A stretch of DNA of 64,000 nt from Massilia sp. Bi118 (GCF_918697865.1 NZ_CAKKMV010000005.1:62001-126000), one strand, 5' to 3'; positions 1-9,391 are shown, counted from the stretch's first letter. Numbers and translations: made by a program. Notes: a model not told the origin generated them from the sequence alone.

Positions 1-452
1 TCGTGCAGCAGTACCCGGGCCTGCCGGGCCGGCGCGAGCTGTACGAAACGATCCGCCTGATGATCACGGCGATGACGGCCGACCTGGTCGAGACCTCGGC
101 GGCATTGTTGGCGGAGACTGCGCCGAAGAGCATCGACGACGTGCGCGAGAGCCCGCCGCTGATCCGCTTCTCGCCGAAGATGCGCGAAGAGACCACGGCC
201 CTGAAACGCTTCCTGTACGCGAACCTGTACCGCCACTACAAAGTGAACCGCATGCGCGTCAAGGCCAGCCGCATCGTGCGCGAACTCTTCGAAGCCTTCA
301 TGACGGATCCGGTCCTGCTGCCCTTCGACTACCAGGTAACGCCGGGCGACACCCTGAAACAGGCGCGCAAGATCGCCGACTACATCGCCGGGATGACGGA
401 CCGCTACGCGATCCGGGAACACAAGCGAATCTTCTCGCTCGACGAACTTTAA
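1..452 (+). CDS. dgt: Deoxyguanosinetriphosphate triphosphohydrolase-like protein, 3' end only
   Basis: The gene enters from the left edge (reading frame starts at base 3), so only about the last 149 residues are visible. They match the C-terminal helical region of bacterial dGTPase-like HD hydrolases, including the characteristic ending MTDRYAIREHKRIFSLDEL. The family hydrolyses dNTPs, classically dGTP, to the deoxynucleoside and tripolyphosphate. The catalytic HD motif lies upstream of the window and cannot be checked. The stop codon is followed within a few bases by a palindromic repeat element. Family assignment is good; substrate is not inferable from this part. Confidence 0.8.
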   Translation, partial: VQQYPGLPGRRELYETIRLMITAMTADLVETSAALLAETAPKSIDDVRESPPLIRFSPKMREETTALKRFLYANLYRHYKVNRMRVKASRIVRELFEAFMTDPVLLPFDYQVTPGDTLKQARKIADYIAGMTDRYAIREHKRIFSLDEL

Positions 453-454
453 AA

Positions 455-672
455 ATTCGGGGTCAGAGCACTTTTTCGAATCAATTCGGGGTCAGAGCAC
501 TTTTTCGGACAATTTCCTCTTGCCATCACTCTTGTGAAGAGCTTGCGCGAGCTAGAGGCAGTAAGCGAACAGGTGTAGCTCGAACTTTTGTCGGAACAAT
601 TGTTCAAAAAAGTGCTCTGACCCCGAATTTCAGGAATAAAGTGCTCTGACCCCGAATTTGACCCCGAATTTG
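455..672. repeat. MITE/REP-like palindromic element with tandem GGGGTCAGAGCAC units
   Basis: Two direct copies of a 24-base unit containing GGGGTCAGAGCAC lie at 455-478 and 484-507. Two inverted copies (GTGCTCTGACCCC) lie at 607-628 and 638-657, followed by a partial third at 659-672. The roughly 100-base spacer has no convincing gene. The whole block is an imperfect palindrome between two converging genes (dgt stop at 452, mutY stop at 677), so it may also act as a bidirectional terminator. Similar units are, from general experience, common near transposases in Proteobacteria; no transposase is present here. Confidence 0.75.
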
Positions 673-676
673 CGGT

Positions 677-1795
677 TTAACTGAAGAGGGAAGGCTGGCC
701 CAGTTGGCCCAGCAGCTTCTTGATGGGCGATGGCAGGGCGGCTGCGTCGATGCTGGACAGGTCCCACCACACATAGCCGGCCGGCGTCTCGGCGCGGGAG
801 GCCAGACCGATCCGGTAGGGATGGATGTGCAGCTTGTAGTGCGTGAAGCCGTGCTCCATCGGCAGCAGCGCTTCGGTTTCTTCGACCACGCCGAACTTTT
901 CGGCGGCTTCGGCGGCCGCGCCCAGGTCGAGTTCTTCCGAGTCCTCGTCCAGCGCGACGTGGCCGTCCACTTCCGGCAGCGACAGCAAACCGCCCCAGAT
1001 GCCCGTAGCCGGCCGCTGCTCGAGCAGCACCTGGCCGCGGTCGATCATCACCAGCATCTGCGCGCGCTTTTCCGGCGTCGCTTTTTTCGGTTTTCGGATC
1101 GGCAGTTCGGCGGTGCGGCCCGTCGCGTAGGCCACGCAGCGTTCCTGCAGCGGGCAGCGCGCGCAGTCGGGCCTGGAACGCGTGCACAGGGTCGCGCCCA
1201 GGTCCATCAGGCCCTGGGTATAGGATTCAATCCCCTCTTCGAGAGGCAGCAGGGCCTCGGCGCGGCGCCACAGCGCGTCCTCGACCGGTTTCAGGCCGGG
1301 ATACTGGTCGACGCCGAACACGCGCGCGAACACGCGCTTGACGTTCCCGTCCAGGATCGCGGCGCGGGTGCCGCTGGAAAAGGCGGAGATGGCCGCCGCG
1401 GTCGAGCGCCCGATGCCGGGGAGGTCGGCCAGCAGCGCCGGATCGGACGGGAACACGCCGCCATATTCCGCGACCACGCGCCGCGCGCAGGCATGCAGGT
1501 TGCGCGCCCGCGTGTAGTAGCCTAGGCCCGCCCAATACGCCATCACGTCTTCCACCGGCGCTTCGGCCAGGGCGACGACGGTCGGGAAGCGCTCCAGGAA
1601 GCGCGCGTAATAGCCCAGCACTGCGGTCACCTGGGTCTGCTGCAGCATGATTTCGGACAGCCATATCCGGTAGGCTTCGCGCGTGTTCTGCCACGGCAGC
1701 GCATGGCGGCCGTGCGCGCGCTGCCAGTCGATCACGGCGCGCGAAAAGCCGGGGTCCGCCAGCTCGATGGCGTCGAATTCAGTCAATCGTTTCAT
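677..1795 (-). CDS. mutY: A/G-specific adenine glycosylase MutY
   Basis: MutY removes adenine mispaired with 8-oxoguanine or guanine in base-excision repair. The 372-residue protein has the catalytic Glu48 in SEIMLQQTQV, the helix-hairpin-helix LPGIGRSTA at about 125-133, the catalytic Asp149 in ILDGNV, and the Fe-S cluster cysteines C204, C211, C214 and C220 (C-x6-C-x2-C-x5-C). The remaining C-terminal 140 residues are the MutT-like 8-oxoG recognition domain. Its start overlaps the stop of the upstream dynamin-like gene by 4 bases, so the two are probably translationally coupled. MutM, which handles the same lesion, is encoded just upstream on the same strand, a common betaproteobacterial arrangement. 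Confidence 0.96.
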   Translation of the reverse strand: MKRLTEFDAIELADPGFSRAVIDWQRAHGRHALPWQNTREAYRIWLSEIMLQQTQVTAVLGYYARFLERFPTVVALAEAPVEDVMAYWAGLGYYTRARNLHACARRVVAEYGGVFPSDPALLADLPGIGRSTAAAISAFSSGTRAAILDGNVKRVFARVFGVDQYPGLKPVEDALWRRAEALLPLEEGIESYTQGLMDLGATLCTRSRPDCARCPLQERCVAYATGRTAELPIRKPKKATPEKRAQMLVMIDRGQVLLEQRPATGIWGGLLSLPEVDGHVALDEDSEELDLGAAAEAAEKFGVVEETEALLPMEHGFTHYKLHIHPYRIGLASRAETPAGYVWWDLSSIDAAALPSPIKKLLGQLGQPSLFS

Positions 1796-3741
1796 GCTGG
1801 TTCCAGAGCTGCCGACGCCGATGCGGCAGCAGCCGTTTCAAGAGAATCGTCCAGCACCCGCGTCACCGCACCCATCAACAAAGCCAGCCGCGACTTGACC
1901 TGCTCCAGATCCTGCTGCGCCGCCTCGAAGGCAGCAATCTTCTGCTCCAGTCCCTCGGTGGCATCGTGGATGCGCTGGATCGAGGACTGGCGATGGCGCA
2001 GCTGTTCGCGGTGCTGGCGGATCTGCGCTTCCAGCGGCGCCATGATCACCTTCAGCCAGGCTTCGACATCGGCATTCGCCGAGCGGAAGGTGGCCTTGAC
2101 GCGCGCCGCGACCGAGTCGACGAAGCGCTCCAGCATGGTGCCGCGGCTGGTGATCAGGAGGGTCGCGGTGCCGGACTGCTTCTGCCAGATCGCTTCGATG
2201 GCGTCGATCTCGGCCCGGTAGCGCGCCAGCGACAGCGCCATCGGCATCGCCAGCGCCAGCCCGTGCTCGGCCGAGAACTTGCGGTACATGGTCTCCATCA
2301 TCGCGCCGATCTCGCCGATTTTCGCGCTGGAGGCGTCGAGGTTGGCGCGCGCCTCGTCGAAGAACACGCGTACCGGCGTGCGCAGGCCGGTGGCGAAGCG
2401 CACGCCTTCCATCGCCGCGCGCACGGCGTCCACCTGTTCCTGCACCACGTCCATGCCGATGCTGGTGTACAGCTCCGTCGACAGGGTCGCGAACACGGCG
2501 CGCGTGCCCTGCAGCTTGAACAGGCTGGCGTCGAACTCCTTTTTTTCCATCTCGACGCGGCGCATCATGTGGGCGATCACGCCCTGGTTCTTGCCGCGCA
2601 GGCTTTGCAGTTCCTGCAGCTGCTCGACCAGGTCGCGGATGCGCGTGCCGAGCAGGGCCTGCTGGCCGGCCGTGATCGCGTCCATGTCCTCGCGCAGCTG
2701 GCGGCGCAGGATGTCCTGGCGCGCCGGAATCAGTTCGTTGAACAGCGCCGATTCCAGCTGCCCGATGCGGCTCTTCTCGAACAGCGCCATGTCCTGGTTG
2801 ACGCGCCCGACCAGGCCTTTATGCGCCGACACCGGGAACACCTGCGACTCGGTCACGCCGAGCAGCTGGGCCACGCTGGTCTGCTGGCGCGCGATCGCGG
2901 CATCGTTTTCCTGTTCGCTGCGCAGCTCGTCCCACAGGGCGTCGATCTTGTTCAGCACGACCATTCGGCCCGGTCCCGCGCCGATATGGGTGCGCCAGAC
3001 TTCGATGTCGCTCTTGGTCACGCCGGTTTCGGCAGCCAGAATGAACAGCACCGCGTGCGCGTTCGGGATCAGGTTCAGGGTCAGCTCGGGCTCGGTGCCG
3101 ATCGCGTTCAGGCCCGGCGTATCGAGGATCACCAGGCCCTGCTTCAGCAGCGGATGCGGAAAATTAATCAAGGCATGCCGCCACTGCGGGATCTCGACCA
3201 GGCCGTCGTCGCCGACCGTGCCGGCCAGGTCCGGGTCTTCCGGGTCGTAGAGACCATAGCTGCGCGCTTCCTCGGCGCTCACGCGGCGCGTCAGGCTGAC
3301 CTGGCGGAAGGTCGCTATCATGCGTTCGGGCGCGTCGAGGTCCAGCGGCAGCACGGTCCAGGCGCCCGCGTCTTCGCGATAGTCGCTGGTGGCCAGGCGC
3401 TGGGCGCGGGTCTCGATCGGCAGCAGGCGGATGCAGGGCGGCAGGGACGGGTCCCAGGCCAGCTCGGTTGGACACATGGTGGTGCGGCCGGGACTGGAGG
3501 GCACGATGCGCTGGCCGTAGTCGGCGAAGAAGATCGCGTTGATCAGCTCGGATTTACCGCGCGAGAACTCGGCCACGAAGGCCACCGACAGGCGGTCGTC
3601 GCGCACGCGGGCGAGGGCGCGCGCGAGACGCTGCTCGGCGGCGCCGTCCAGCAGCTCGGCCGCCTGGACCCAGCCGCGGTATTGCTCCAGCGTGTCGGCC
3701 ACGCGCGAACGCCAGGCCCCATAATGTTGAATTTCTTGCAT
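1792..3741 (-). CDS. Dynamin-family GTPase
   Basis: The 649-residue protein has an N-terminal GTPase domain: P-loop AEFSRGKS at 57-64, G3 motif DTPG and G4 motif NKID, followed by long helical segments suited to coiled-coil or stalk formation and no clear transmembrane span. This fits the dynamin-like or bacterial dynamin protein group, whose members remodel or bind membranes; the cellular role of this one is unknown. It sits between mutM and mutY on the same strand, 21 bases after mutM's stop and overlapping mutY by 4 bases, so it is probably co-transcribed with two DNA-repair genes. Whether that has functional meaning cannot be judged from sequence. Confidence 0.85.
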   Translation of the reverse strand: MQEIQHYGAWRSRVADTLEQYRGWVQAAELLDGAAEQRLARALARVRDDRLSVAFVAEFSRGKSELINAIFFADYGQRIVPSSPGRTTMCPTELAWDPSLPPCIRLLPIETRAQRLATSDYREDAGAWTVLPLDLDAPERMIATFRQVSLTRRVSAEEARSYGLYDPEDPDLAGTVGDDGLVEIPQWRHALINFPHPLLKQGLVILDTPGLNAIGTEPELTLNLIPNAHAVLFILAAETGVTKSDIEVWRTHIGAGPGRMVVLNKIDALWDELRSEQENDAAIARQQTSVAQLLGVTESQVFPVSAHKGLVGRVNQDMALFEKSRIGQLESALFNELIPARQDILRRQLREDMDAITAGQQALLGTRIRDLVEQLQELQSLRGKNQGVIAHMMRRVEMEKKEFDASLFKLQGTRAVFATLSTELYTSIGMDVVQEQVDAVRAAMEGVRFATGLRTPVRVFFDEARANLDASSAKIGEIGAMMETMYRKFSAEHGLALAMPMALSLARYRAEIDAIEAIWQKQSGTATLLITSRGTMLERFVDSVAARVKATFRSANADVEAWLKVIMAPLEAQIRQHREQLRHRQSSIQRIHDATEGLEQKIAAFEAAQQDLEQVKSRLALLMGAVTRVLDDSLETAAAASASAALEPA

Positions 3742-3762
3742 GTTGAGCTGCCTATTGTTGGC

Positions 3763-4596
3763 TTACTTCTGGCAGGTCGCGCAGTAAAACGTCGACCGCT
3801 GGCCCTGGACGATCTGGCGCACCGGCGCCCCACAGTTTCTGCAAGGCACTCCCGCACGATCATAGACGAAATATGTCTGCTGGAAATATCCGGACTGCCC
3901 ATTTACAGCAATAAAGTCACGCAAGGTACTGCCGCCTTGCACAATCGCGGCGGCAAGGATCTCGCGGATGGCCTCGGCCAGCTTGTCGTAGCGGGCGCGG
4001 CTGATGCGCGAGGCCGCCGTCTTCGGGTTGATGCCGGCGCGGAACAGGCTCTCGCACGCGTAGATATTGCCGACGCCGACCACGATGTCGCCGGCTAGCA
4101 GCACCTGCTTGATGGGCGCGCTGCGCTTTCGTGTTTCGCGATGGAGGAGGGCGCCGGAGAAGCCGTCCTCGAGCGGTTCGACGCCGAGGCCGCGCAACAG
4201 GATGTGCTGCTCGAGTTCGCCATCGTCGTTGCCATGCCAGAGCACGGCGCCGAAGCGGCGCGGATCGTGCAAACGCAGCACGCGCCGGCCTTCGGGACCG
4301 CGCACGACGAGATCGAAGTGATCGTGTTTTTTGAGCTCGACCCCTTCCGGCAGCACCCGCAGGTGGCCGGACATGCCGAGGTGGACGATCAGCGTGCCGT
4401 GCTCGAAATGGATGAGCAGATACTTGCCGCGGCGGCTGGTCGACAGGATCTCGCGGCCGGCCAGGAGTTCGTCCAGATTCGGAGGGAAAGGCCAGCGCAG
4501 GCCCTCGCGGCGCAGCACGACCTGTTCGACGACACGGCCTTCGAGGTGCGGCGCGACGCCACGCCTCGTCACTTCGACTTCTGGGAGTTCAGGCAT
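3763..4596 (-). CDS. mutM: Formamidopyrimidine-DNA glycosylase
   Basis: MutM/Fpg excises 8-oxoguanine and formamidopyrimidines from DNA and nicks the abasic strand. The 277-residue protein starts [13 protein letters not shown], giving the catalytic Pro2 and Glu3 after Met removal. It ends with the four-cysteine zinc finger (CRNC...CATC) needed for DNA binding. It is the first gene of a leftward set mutM, dynamin-like GTPase, mutY, and is divergent from the TPR lipoprotein gene, with 119 bases of shared promoter region at 4597-4715. Length and both functional ends match the family, so the call is secure. Confidence 0.97.
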   Translation of the reverse strand: MPELPEVEVTRRGVAPHLEGRVVEQVVLRREGLRWPFPPNLDELLAGREILSTSRRGKYLLIHFEHGTLIVHLGMSGHLRVLPEGVELKKHDHFDLVVRGPEGRRVLRLHDPRRFGAVLWHGNDDGELEQHILLRGLGVEPLEDGFSGALLHRETRKRSAPIKQVLLAGDIVVGVGNIYACESLFRAGINPKTAASRISRARYDKLAEAIREILAAAIVQGGSTLRDFIAVNGQSGYFQQTYFVYDRAGVPCRNCGAPVRQIVQGQRSTFYCATCQK

Positions 4597-4715
4597 AGAT
4601 CAGCTGTAATGAGCAAAGAAGAACAGAGGAAAGTATGTAAATTCGTGTTGCAACGGCGCACGCGCGGGGGACGTTAAGCGTAGAATCGGTCCATCTTGTC
4701 AATGCGGGATCGACC

Positions 4716-6521
4716 TTGAAAAACACTTTCGCCATTGTAACGCTCTCGGCCTTGTTATCTGCATGTGCTGTGGCGCCCAAGCAGCAGGCGCCTGATCAAT
4801 CTGCCCAGTCCGACCAGCCGCTCGCCGCCGCCGAAGCCCAGCGCCGTGTAGCCGCCGGCGAGCCTGCCCAGGACGAGGCCAAGCAGGCGGATGAGCAACT
4901 GCCGAACGTGAACATGACGCCCCAGATGATGGTCCAGCTCATGAATGCCGAGCTGGCCTACAAGAAGGGCGACTGGCAGGGACCCTACCTGACGCTGATG
5001 AGCCTGGCCCAGCAGACCAGGGATCCGCGCCTGGCCAAGCGCGCCGCCGAGATGGCGCTGTCCGCCAAGCAGGCCGAGGACGCCCTCGCCGCGGTCAAGC
5101 TGTGGCGCCAGTACGCACCCAATTCCGATGAGGCCAACCAGTACTATCTGGGGTTGGTCATCCTCTCCGACAACCTCGCCGATGCAGAAAATGCGCTGAA
5201 ACAGCGCCTGGCGGAGGCGACGCCGGGCGCCCGCGGCCTGGTGATGTTCCAGATGCAGCAGCTGGTGATGCGCGCCAAGGACAAGGAAGCCGCCGTCGCC
5301 ATGCTCGAGCGCCTGGTCGCACCCTACGGCAACATGATGGAAACCCACGTGGTGCTGGCGCAGACGGCCCTGGCCCGCGGCGCCAAGGCCGACGCCCAGC
5401 GCGAAGCCCGCGCCGCGCTGCAGATCAAGCCCGATTCCGAGATCGCCATCCTGACCCTGGCCCAGGTGACGGAAGGCGAGGAGCAATCCGCCAAGGTGCT
5501 GGCCGACTACCTGGCCGCGCACCCGGACGCGAAGGACGTGCGCGTGGCCTACGCCCGCCTGCTGGTCAACGCCAAGCAATACGAGGCCGCGCGCCAGCAA
5601 TTCCTGGCGCTCGATAAAGCCCAGCCGAACAACCCGGGCACCCTGTACGCGCTCGGCATCCTGTCGATGCAGATGAACGACAGCAAGACCGCCGAAGACT
5701 ACTTCACCCGCTTCGTCGACGTCATGGACAAGGCCCCGGACGAGGAGCGCGATCCGACCAAGGCCGTGCTGATCCTGTCCCAGCTAGCCGAGGAACGCGG
5801 CGACATCCCCGCCGCCATGGGCTGGCTCGACCGCCTCGACACCAACGATCCGAAAATCCAGTTCGGCGCCGACCTGCGCCGCTCGCAATTGACCGCCAAG
5901 GGAGGCGATCTGCCCGGCGCCCGCAAGCTGCTGGGCACCCTGAAGCCCGAAGACAAGGCCGAGCAGGCGCAGATCGTGCTGATCGACGCCCAGCTGCTGC
6001 GCGACGCCGGCAGGAACCAGGAAGCCTACAAACTGATGGAGCAGGGCCTCAAGCGCTTCCCGGACAACACGGATTTCCTGTACGACTTCGCGCTGATGGC
6101 CGAGAAGATGGGCAAGACCAGCGTGATGGAAAAATCGCTGCGCAAGGTGATCGCCAAGTCCCCGGAAAACCACCACGCCTACAACGCCCTCGGCTATTCG
6201 CTGGCGGACCGCAACGTGCGCCTGAAGGAAGCCTACGCCCTGATCGACAAGGCCCAGAAGATGGCGCCGGCGGACCCCTTCATCATGGACAGCATGGGTT
6301 GGGTGCAATATCGCCTTGGCAAGCTGGACGCGGCCGAGACCCAGCTGCGCAAGGCCTACCAGCTGCGCAACGATCCGGAGATCGCCGTCCACCTTGGCGA
6401 AGTCCTGTGGAAGAAGGGCCAGCACGACGACGCGCGCAAGCTGTGGCGCGAAGCACGGGCCAAGGATCCGAAGAACGATGCGCTCAAGAGCACGCTGACG
6501 CGGCTGCGGGCTTCGCTCTGA
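4716..6521 (+). CDS. TPR-repeat outer-membrane lipoprotein
   Basis: The 601-residue protein starts with TTG and a lipoprotein signal peptide ending in the lipobox LSAC at about residues 14-17. Most of the rest is alpha-helical with repeated tetratricopeptide patterns, clearest in the C-terminal third (for example PENHHAYNALGYSLADRN). The residue after the lipidated Cys is Ala, so an outer-membrane destination is expected. It lies directly upstream of lolB, as in many Burkholderiales, which suggests an envelope assembly or scaffolding role, but the partner is unknown. The TTG start is chosen because it places the signal peptide exactly; no in-frame ATG lies nearby. Confidence 0.85.
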   Translation: MKNTFAIVTLSALLSACAVAPKQQAPDQSAQSDQPLAAAEAQRRVAAGEPAQDEAKQADEQLPNVNMTPQMMVQLMNAELAYKKGDWQGPYLTLMSLAQQTRDPRLAKRAAEMALSAKQAEDALAAVKLWRQYAPNSDEANQYYLGLVILSDNLADAENALKQRLAEATPGARGLVMFQMQQLVMRAKDKEAAVAMLERLVAPYGNMMETHVVLAQTALARGAKADAQREARAALQIKPDSEIAILTLAQVTEGEEQSAKVLADYLAAHPDAKDVRVAYARLLVNAKQYEAARQQFLALDKAQPNNPGTLYALGILSMQMNDSKTAEDYFTRFVDVMDKAPDEERDPTKAVLILSQLAEERGDIPAAMGWLDRLDTNDPKIQFGADLRRSQLTAKGGDLPGARKLLGTLKPEDKAEQAQIVLIDAQLLRDAGRNQEAYKLMEQGLKRFPDNTDFLYDFALMAEKMGKTSVMEKSLRKVIAKSPENHHAYNALGYSLADRNVRLKEAYALIDKAQKMAPADPFIMDSMGWVQYRLGKLDAAETQLRKAYQLRNDPEIAVHLGEVLWKKGQHDDARKLWREARAKDPKNDALKSTLTRLRASL

Positions 6522-6594
6522 AATAATCTTTCAAGAATGGCTAACGTTTGAAATAATATTTCATAAAACAAGCTCGTTTCCGTGACCAATAACA

Positions 6595-6626
6595 CGTCGT
6601 CCCCGCGAAGGCGGGGACCCAAGTTC
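6595..6626. repeat. REP-like unit, single copy (family CGTCGTTCCCGCG)
   Basis: A 32-base unit with the inner palindrome CCCCGCGAAGGCGGGG followed by ACCCAAGTTC. The same family occurs as facing pairs at 9392-9478, 35965-36050 and 54431-54577. Here only one arm is present, just before lolB. Confidence 0.8.
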
Positions 6627-6632
6627 GTACCG

Positions 6633-7235
6633 ATGCCAATTTCCCGTCTATTCGCCCCAGTTCTCGCCGCCGCCGTTTTATCCCTGGCAGGCTGCGCCAC
6701 CTCCACCGCCAATCTCTCCACCGCCCAGGTCGGCGCCTACCGCGACACCATCGCCCTGAACGGCAAGATCAACGTGGTTTACCAGAAAACCGAGGGCGGA
6801 CGCGAAGTCGTCGCCGCCGATTTCAGCTGGACCCAGCGTCCTGGACGTGTCGAGGTGTCGATGTTCACGCCAACCGGGCAGACGGCCGCCGAAATCGCCG
6901 TCACGCCCGATGCCGCCACCCTGACCCAGGCCAACCGCGAACCGCGCACGGCCAAGGATATCGATGCGCTGACCCGGCAGACCCTCGGCTGGCCGTTGCC
7001 GGTGGCGGGGCTGCGCGACTGGCTGCAAGGCTATGCCACGGATGCCCAGGGCAAGCGCTTCGTGGCTTCTCCGGCGAACAACAATGTGTTCACGCGCGAT
7101 GGCTGGCAGCTGCGCTTCGTCGACTGGCAAAAAGGCACGGCGACGCCGATGCCGCGCCTCATCAAGGCCGAGCGCAGCGCCACCGCCAGCAGTGGCGACC
7201 TGGCGATCAGCATCACGATCTTCCCGGAAAGCTGA
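6633..7235 (+). CDS. lolB: Outer-membrane lipoprotein LolB
   Basis: LolB accepts lipoproteins from periplasmic LolA and inserts them into the outer membrane. From the ATG at 6633 the protein is 200 residues with a lipoprotein signal peptide ending in the lipobox LAGC; mature residues then follow the LolB beta-barrel-like pattern (FSWTQRPGRVEVSMFTPTGQ and a conserved LGWPLPVAGLRDWL). A GTG at 6582 would add 17 residues translated from the REP-like repeat, giving a poor signal peptide, so I reject that start. It sits immediately upstream of ispE with one base between stop and start, the usual betaproteobacterial pairing. Confidence 0.93.
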   Translation: MPISRLFAPVLAAAVLSLAGCATSTANLSTAQVGAYRDTIALNGKINVVYQKTEGGREVVAADFSWTQRPGRVEVSMFTPTGQTAAEIAVTPDAATLTQANREPRTAKDIDALTRQTLGWPLPVAGLRDWLQGYATDAQGKRFVASPANNNVFTRDGWQLRFVDWQKGTATPMPRLIKAERSATASSGDLAISITIFPES

Positions 7236-7236
7236 G

Positions 7237-8136
7237 ATGGCCCTGACCTCGCTGCACGGCTGCCCGGCGCCGGCCAAGCTCAACCTGTTCCTGCACGTCA
7301 CCGGGCGCCGCGCGGACGGTTATCACCTGCTGCAATCGGTGTTCCAGCTGATCGACCACGGCGACACGCTCGACTTCGACCTGCGCGAAGACGAGCGCAT
7401 CGTCCGCGTCAACGAAGTGCCCGGCGTGCCGGAAGAGCAGGACCTGATCGTGCGCGCCTTGCGTGCGCTGCAGGCGGAATACCAGCGCCGTCACGGCAAG
7501 CTGCCTCCCGGCATAGCCGTGCAGATCGAAAAGCGCCTGCCCATGGGCGGCGGGCTGGGCGGTGGCTCTTCCGATGCGGCCACCGCGCTCATGGCCGCCA
7601 ACTACCTGTGGCAGGCCGGCTTGAGCACGACCGAGCTGATGACGATCGGCTTGCCGCTGGGCGCCGACATCCCCTTTTTCCTGTTCGGCGAGACCGCGTT
7701 TGCCCAGGGCGTCGGGGACGACTTGCAGGCAGTACCGGGCCCGGATTGCTGGTACGTGGTGATCGAGCCCGGCGTCTCGGTCCCGACCGCCGCGATTTTC
7801 ACGGCGCCCGATTTGACAAGAAACACGAAACCCGTTACAGTAGCGGACTTCCTAGGGCACAAACCCGAGTCGAAAGATTCAGGTGGGTTCGGGAAGAATG
7901 ATTTGCAGGACGTGGCAGCTCGCCTGTTCCCGCCGGTAGCCGAGGCGGTCGAATGGTTGGGAAATCACGGGGCGGCCAGGATGACTGGTTCCGGAGCGTG
8001 TGTGTTCGGCGCGTTTTCCACAGAGCAAGAAGCAGAGCAGGTACTGATGCAGGTGCCGGCGAAGTGGACAGCATGGAAAGCAAGGTCGCTAACGAAACAT
8101 CCGATGAAATCGCTCTTGCAAATCAACGAGTTGTAG
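7237..8136 (+). CDS. ispE: 4-diphosphocytidyl-2-C-methyl-D-erythritol kinase
   Basis: IspE phosphorylates the 2-hydroxyl of CDP-methylerythritol with ATP in the MEP isoprenoid pathway. The 299-residue GHMP kinase has the N-terminal PAPAKLNLFLHV signature, the phosphate-binding loop PMGGGLGGGSSDAA and the C-terminal glycine-rich motif MTGSGACVF. The ATG at 7237, one base after the lolB stop, is chosen because the family starts just ahead of PAKLNL; the frame stays open further upstream only as a shadow of lolB. Its last bases overlap a strong promoter for the following tRNA gene. Confidence 0.97.
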   Translation: MALTSLHGCPAPAKLNLFLHVTGRRADGYHLLQSVFQLIDHGDTLDFDLREDERIVRVNEVPGVPEEQDLIVRALRALQAEYQRRHGKLPPGIAVQIEKRLPMGGGLGGGSSDAATALMAANYLWQAGLSTTELMTIGLPLGADIPFFLFGETAFAQGVGDDLQAVPGPDCWYVVIEPGVSVPTAAIFTAPDLTRNTKPVTVADFLGHKPESKDSGGFGKNDLQDVAARLFPPVAEAVEWLGNHGAARMTGSGACVFGAFSTEQEAEQVLMQVPAKWTAWKARSLTKHPMKSLLQINEL

Positions 8137-8144
8137 AATAAAAT
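8116..8144 (+). promoter_or_regulatory. Sigma-70 type promoter for tRNA-Gln (and perhaps prs)
   Basis: TTGCAA at 8116-8121 and TAAAAT at 8139-8144 are separated by exactly 17 bases. The predicted start near 8151 is about 50 bases ahead of the tRNA. The -35 box lies inside the 3' end of ispE. No experimental support; judged from consensus match alone. Confidence 0.55.
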
Positions 8145-8202
8145 TTTGCCTGTCGACGCAGCGGCAACATAGTTAAAGCGTCGGCGAGCAGCAAGTTCGT
8201 GT

Positions 8203-8279
8203 AGGGGAATCGCCAAGCTGGTTAAGGCACCGGATTTTGATTCCGGCATACCAAGGTTCGAATCCTTGTTCCCCTGCCA
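8203..8279 (+). tRNA. tRNA-Gln, anticodon TTG
   Basis: A full cloverleaf can be drawn: acceptor AGGGGAA pairs with TTCCCCT, the anticodon stem CCGGA/TCCGG encloses the loop TTTTGAT with anticodon TTG at 8237-8239, and the T arm is CAAGG-TTCGAAT-CCTTG. The discriminator is G and CCA is encoded at 8277-8279. The gene lies between ispE and prs, the standard position of tRNA-Gln in Burkholderiales. Confidence 0.97.
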
Positions 8280-8431
8280 AAGTTATATTGCCTGACCTGT
8301 TGATGACTAGTGCTCCAGCAGGCAATCGAAGTGGAGCCGCCTAGAGCGGCCCATTTTTTTTGTACTTCAAGCGTTAATCTTCTTGCATTAACGGCTTTTC
8401 AGATTTTTCAATTACTCTTCTGGGACTCCCC

Positions 8432-9382
8432 ATGGCTTACGAAAACCTGATGGTTTTTACCGGCAATGCCAATCCGGCGCTAGCAGAAGGGGTCGCAAAA
8501 AGCCTCGGCATTCCTCTCGGTAAGGCCGTGGTCTCGAAGTTCTCCGACGGCGAAGTGATGGTCGAAATTAACGAGAACGTTCGTGGCAAGGACGTCTTCG
8601 TTCTGCAATCGACCTGCGCTCCCACCAACGACAGCCTCATGGAAATCATGCTGATGGTCGACGCTCTCAAGCGCGCATCGGCAGGCCGCATCACCGCGGC
8701 GATTCCGTACTTCGGCTATGCCCGCCAGGACCGCCGCCCACGCTCGGCGCGTGTCGCGATCTCGGCCAAGGTGGTCGCCAACATGCTGGAAGAAGCCGGC
8801 GTGGAACGTGTGCTGATCATGGATCTGCACGCAGACCAGATCCAGGGCTTCTTCGACATCCCGGTCGACAATATCTACGCATCGCCGATCCTGCTGGGCG
8901 ACCTGCAGAAGCGCAACTACGACGACCTGCTGGTCGTGTCGCCGGACGTCGGCGGCGTGGTGCGCGCCCGTGCGCTGGCCAAGCGCCTCGGCTGCGACCT
9001 GGCGATCATCGACAAGCGCCGTCCGAAGGCGAACGTGTCGGAAGTCATGAACATCATCGGTGAAGTCGAAGGCCGCAACTGCGTGATCATGGACGACATG
9101 GTCGACACCGCAGGCACCCTGACGAAAGCCGCCGAAGTCCTGAAAGAACGTGGCGCCAAGAAAGTTGTGGCCTATTGCACGCACCCGGTCCTGTCCGGCC
9201 CGGCAATCGACCGCATTTCGAACTCGCCGCTGGACGAGCTGGTCGTGACCGACACGATCCCGCTGAGCGAAGCCGGCCGCGCCTGCGGCAAGATCCGCCA
9301 GCTGACCTGCGCACCGCTGCTGGCCGAGACCTTCAAGCGTATCGTGAAGGGTGATTCGGTCATCTCGCTGTTCGTCGATTAA
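8432..9382 (+). CDS. prs: Ribose-phosphate pyrophosphokinase (PRPP synthase)
   Basis: Prs makes phosphoribosyl pyrophosphate from ribose 5-phosphate and ATP for nucleotide, His, Trp and NAD synthesis. The 316-residue class I enzyme shows the flexible catalytic region [10 protein letters not shown], the metal/ATP-binding [11 protein letters not shown] and the PRPP loop [11 protein letters not shown]. Length matches the family. It follows tRNA-Gln and may be read partly from the tRNA promoter; the 152 bases between tRNA and start codon (8280-8431) hold a T-rich stretch but no hairpin I would call a terminator with confidence. Confidence 0.98.
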   Translation: MAYENLMVFTGNANPALAEGVAKSLGIPLGKAVVSKFSDGEVMVEINENVRGKDVFVLQSTCAPTNDSLMEIMLMVDALKRASAGRITAAIPYFGYARQDRRPRSARVAISAKVVANMLEEAGVERVLIMDLHADQIQGFFDIPVDNIYASPILLGDLQKRNYDDLLVVSPDVGGVVRARALAKRLGCDLAIIDKRRPKANVSEVMNIIGEVEGRNCVIMDDMVDTAGTLTKAAEVLKERGAKKVVAYCTHPVLSGPAIDRISNSPLDELVVTDTIPLSEAGRACGKIRQLTCAPLLAETFKRIVKGDSVISLFVD

Positions 9383-9391
9383 AAGTTACAT

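Noticed and set aside
455..672. Possible CRISPR array because of spaced direct repeats
   Set aside because: Only two direct copies with a 5-base gap and inverted partners; spacing and number do not fit CRISPR.
1966..4098. 710-codon open frame on the plus strand opposite the dynamin-like gene
   Set aside because: Antisense to a clear GTPase gene and mutM, biased His/Gln/Ala composition, no start signal.
6582..6632. GTG start for lolB at 6582
   Set aside because: The added 17 residues are translated from the REP-like repeat and spoil the lipoprotein signal peptide.
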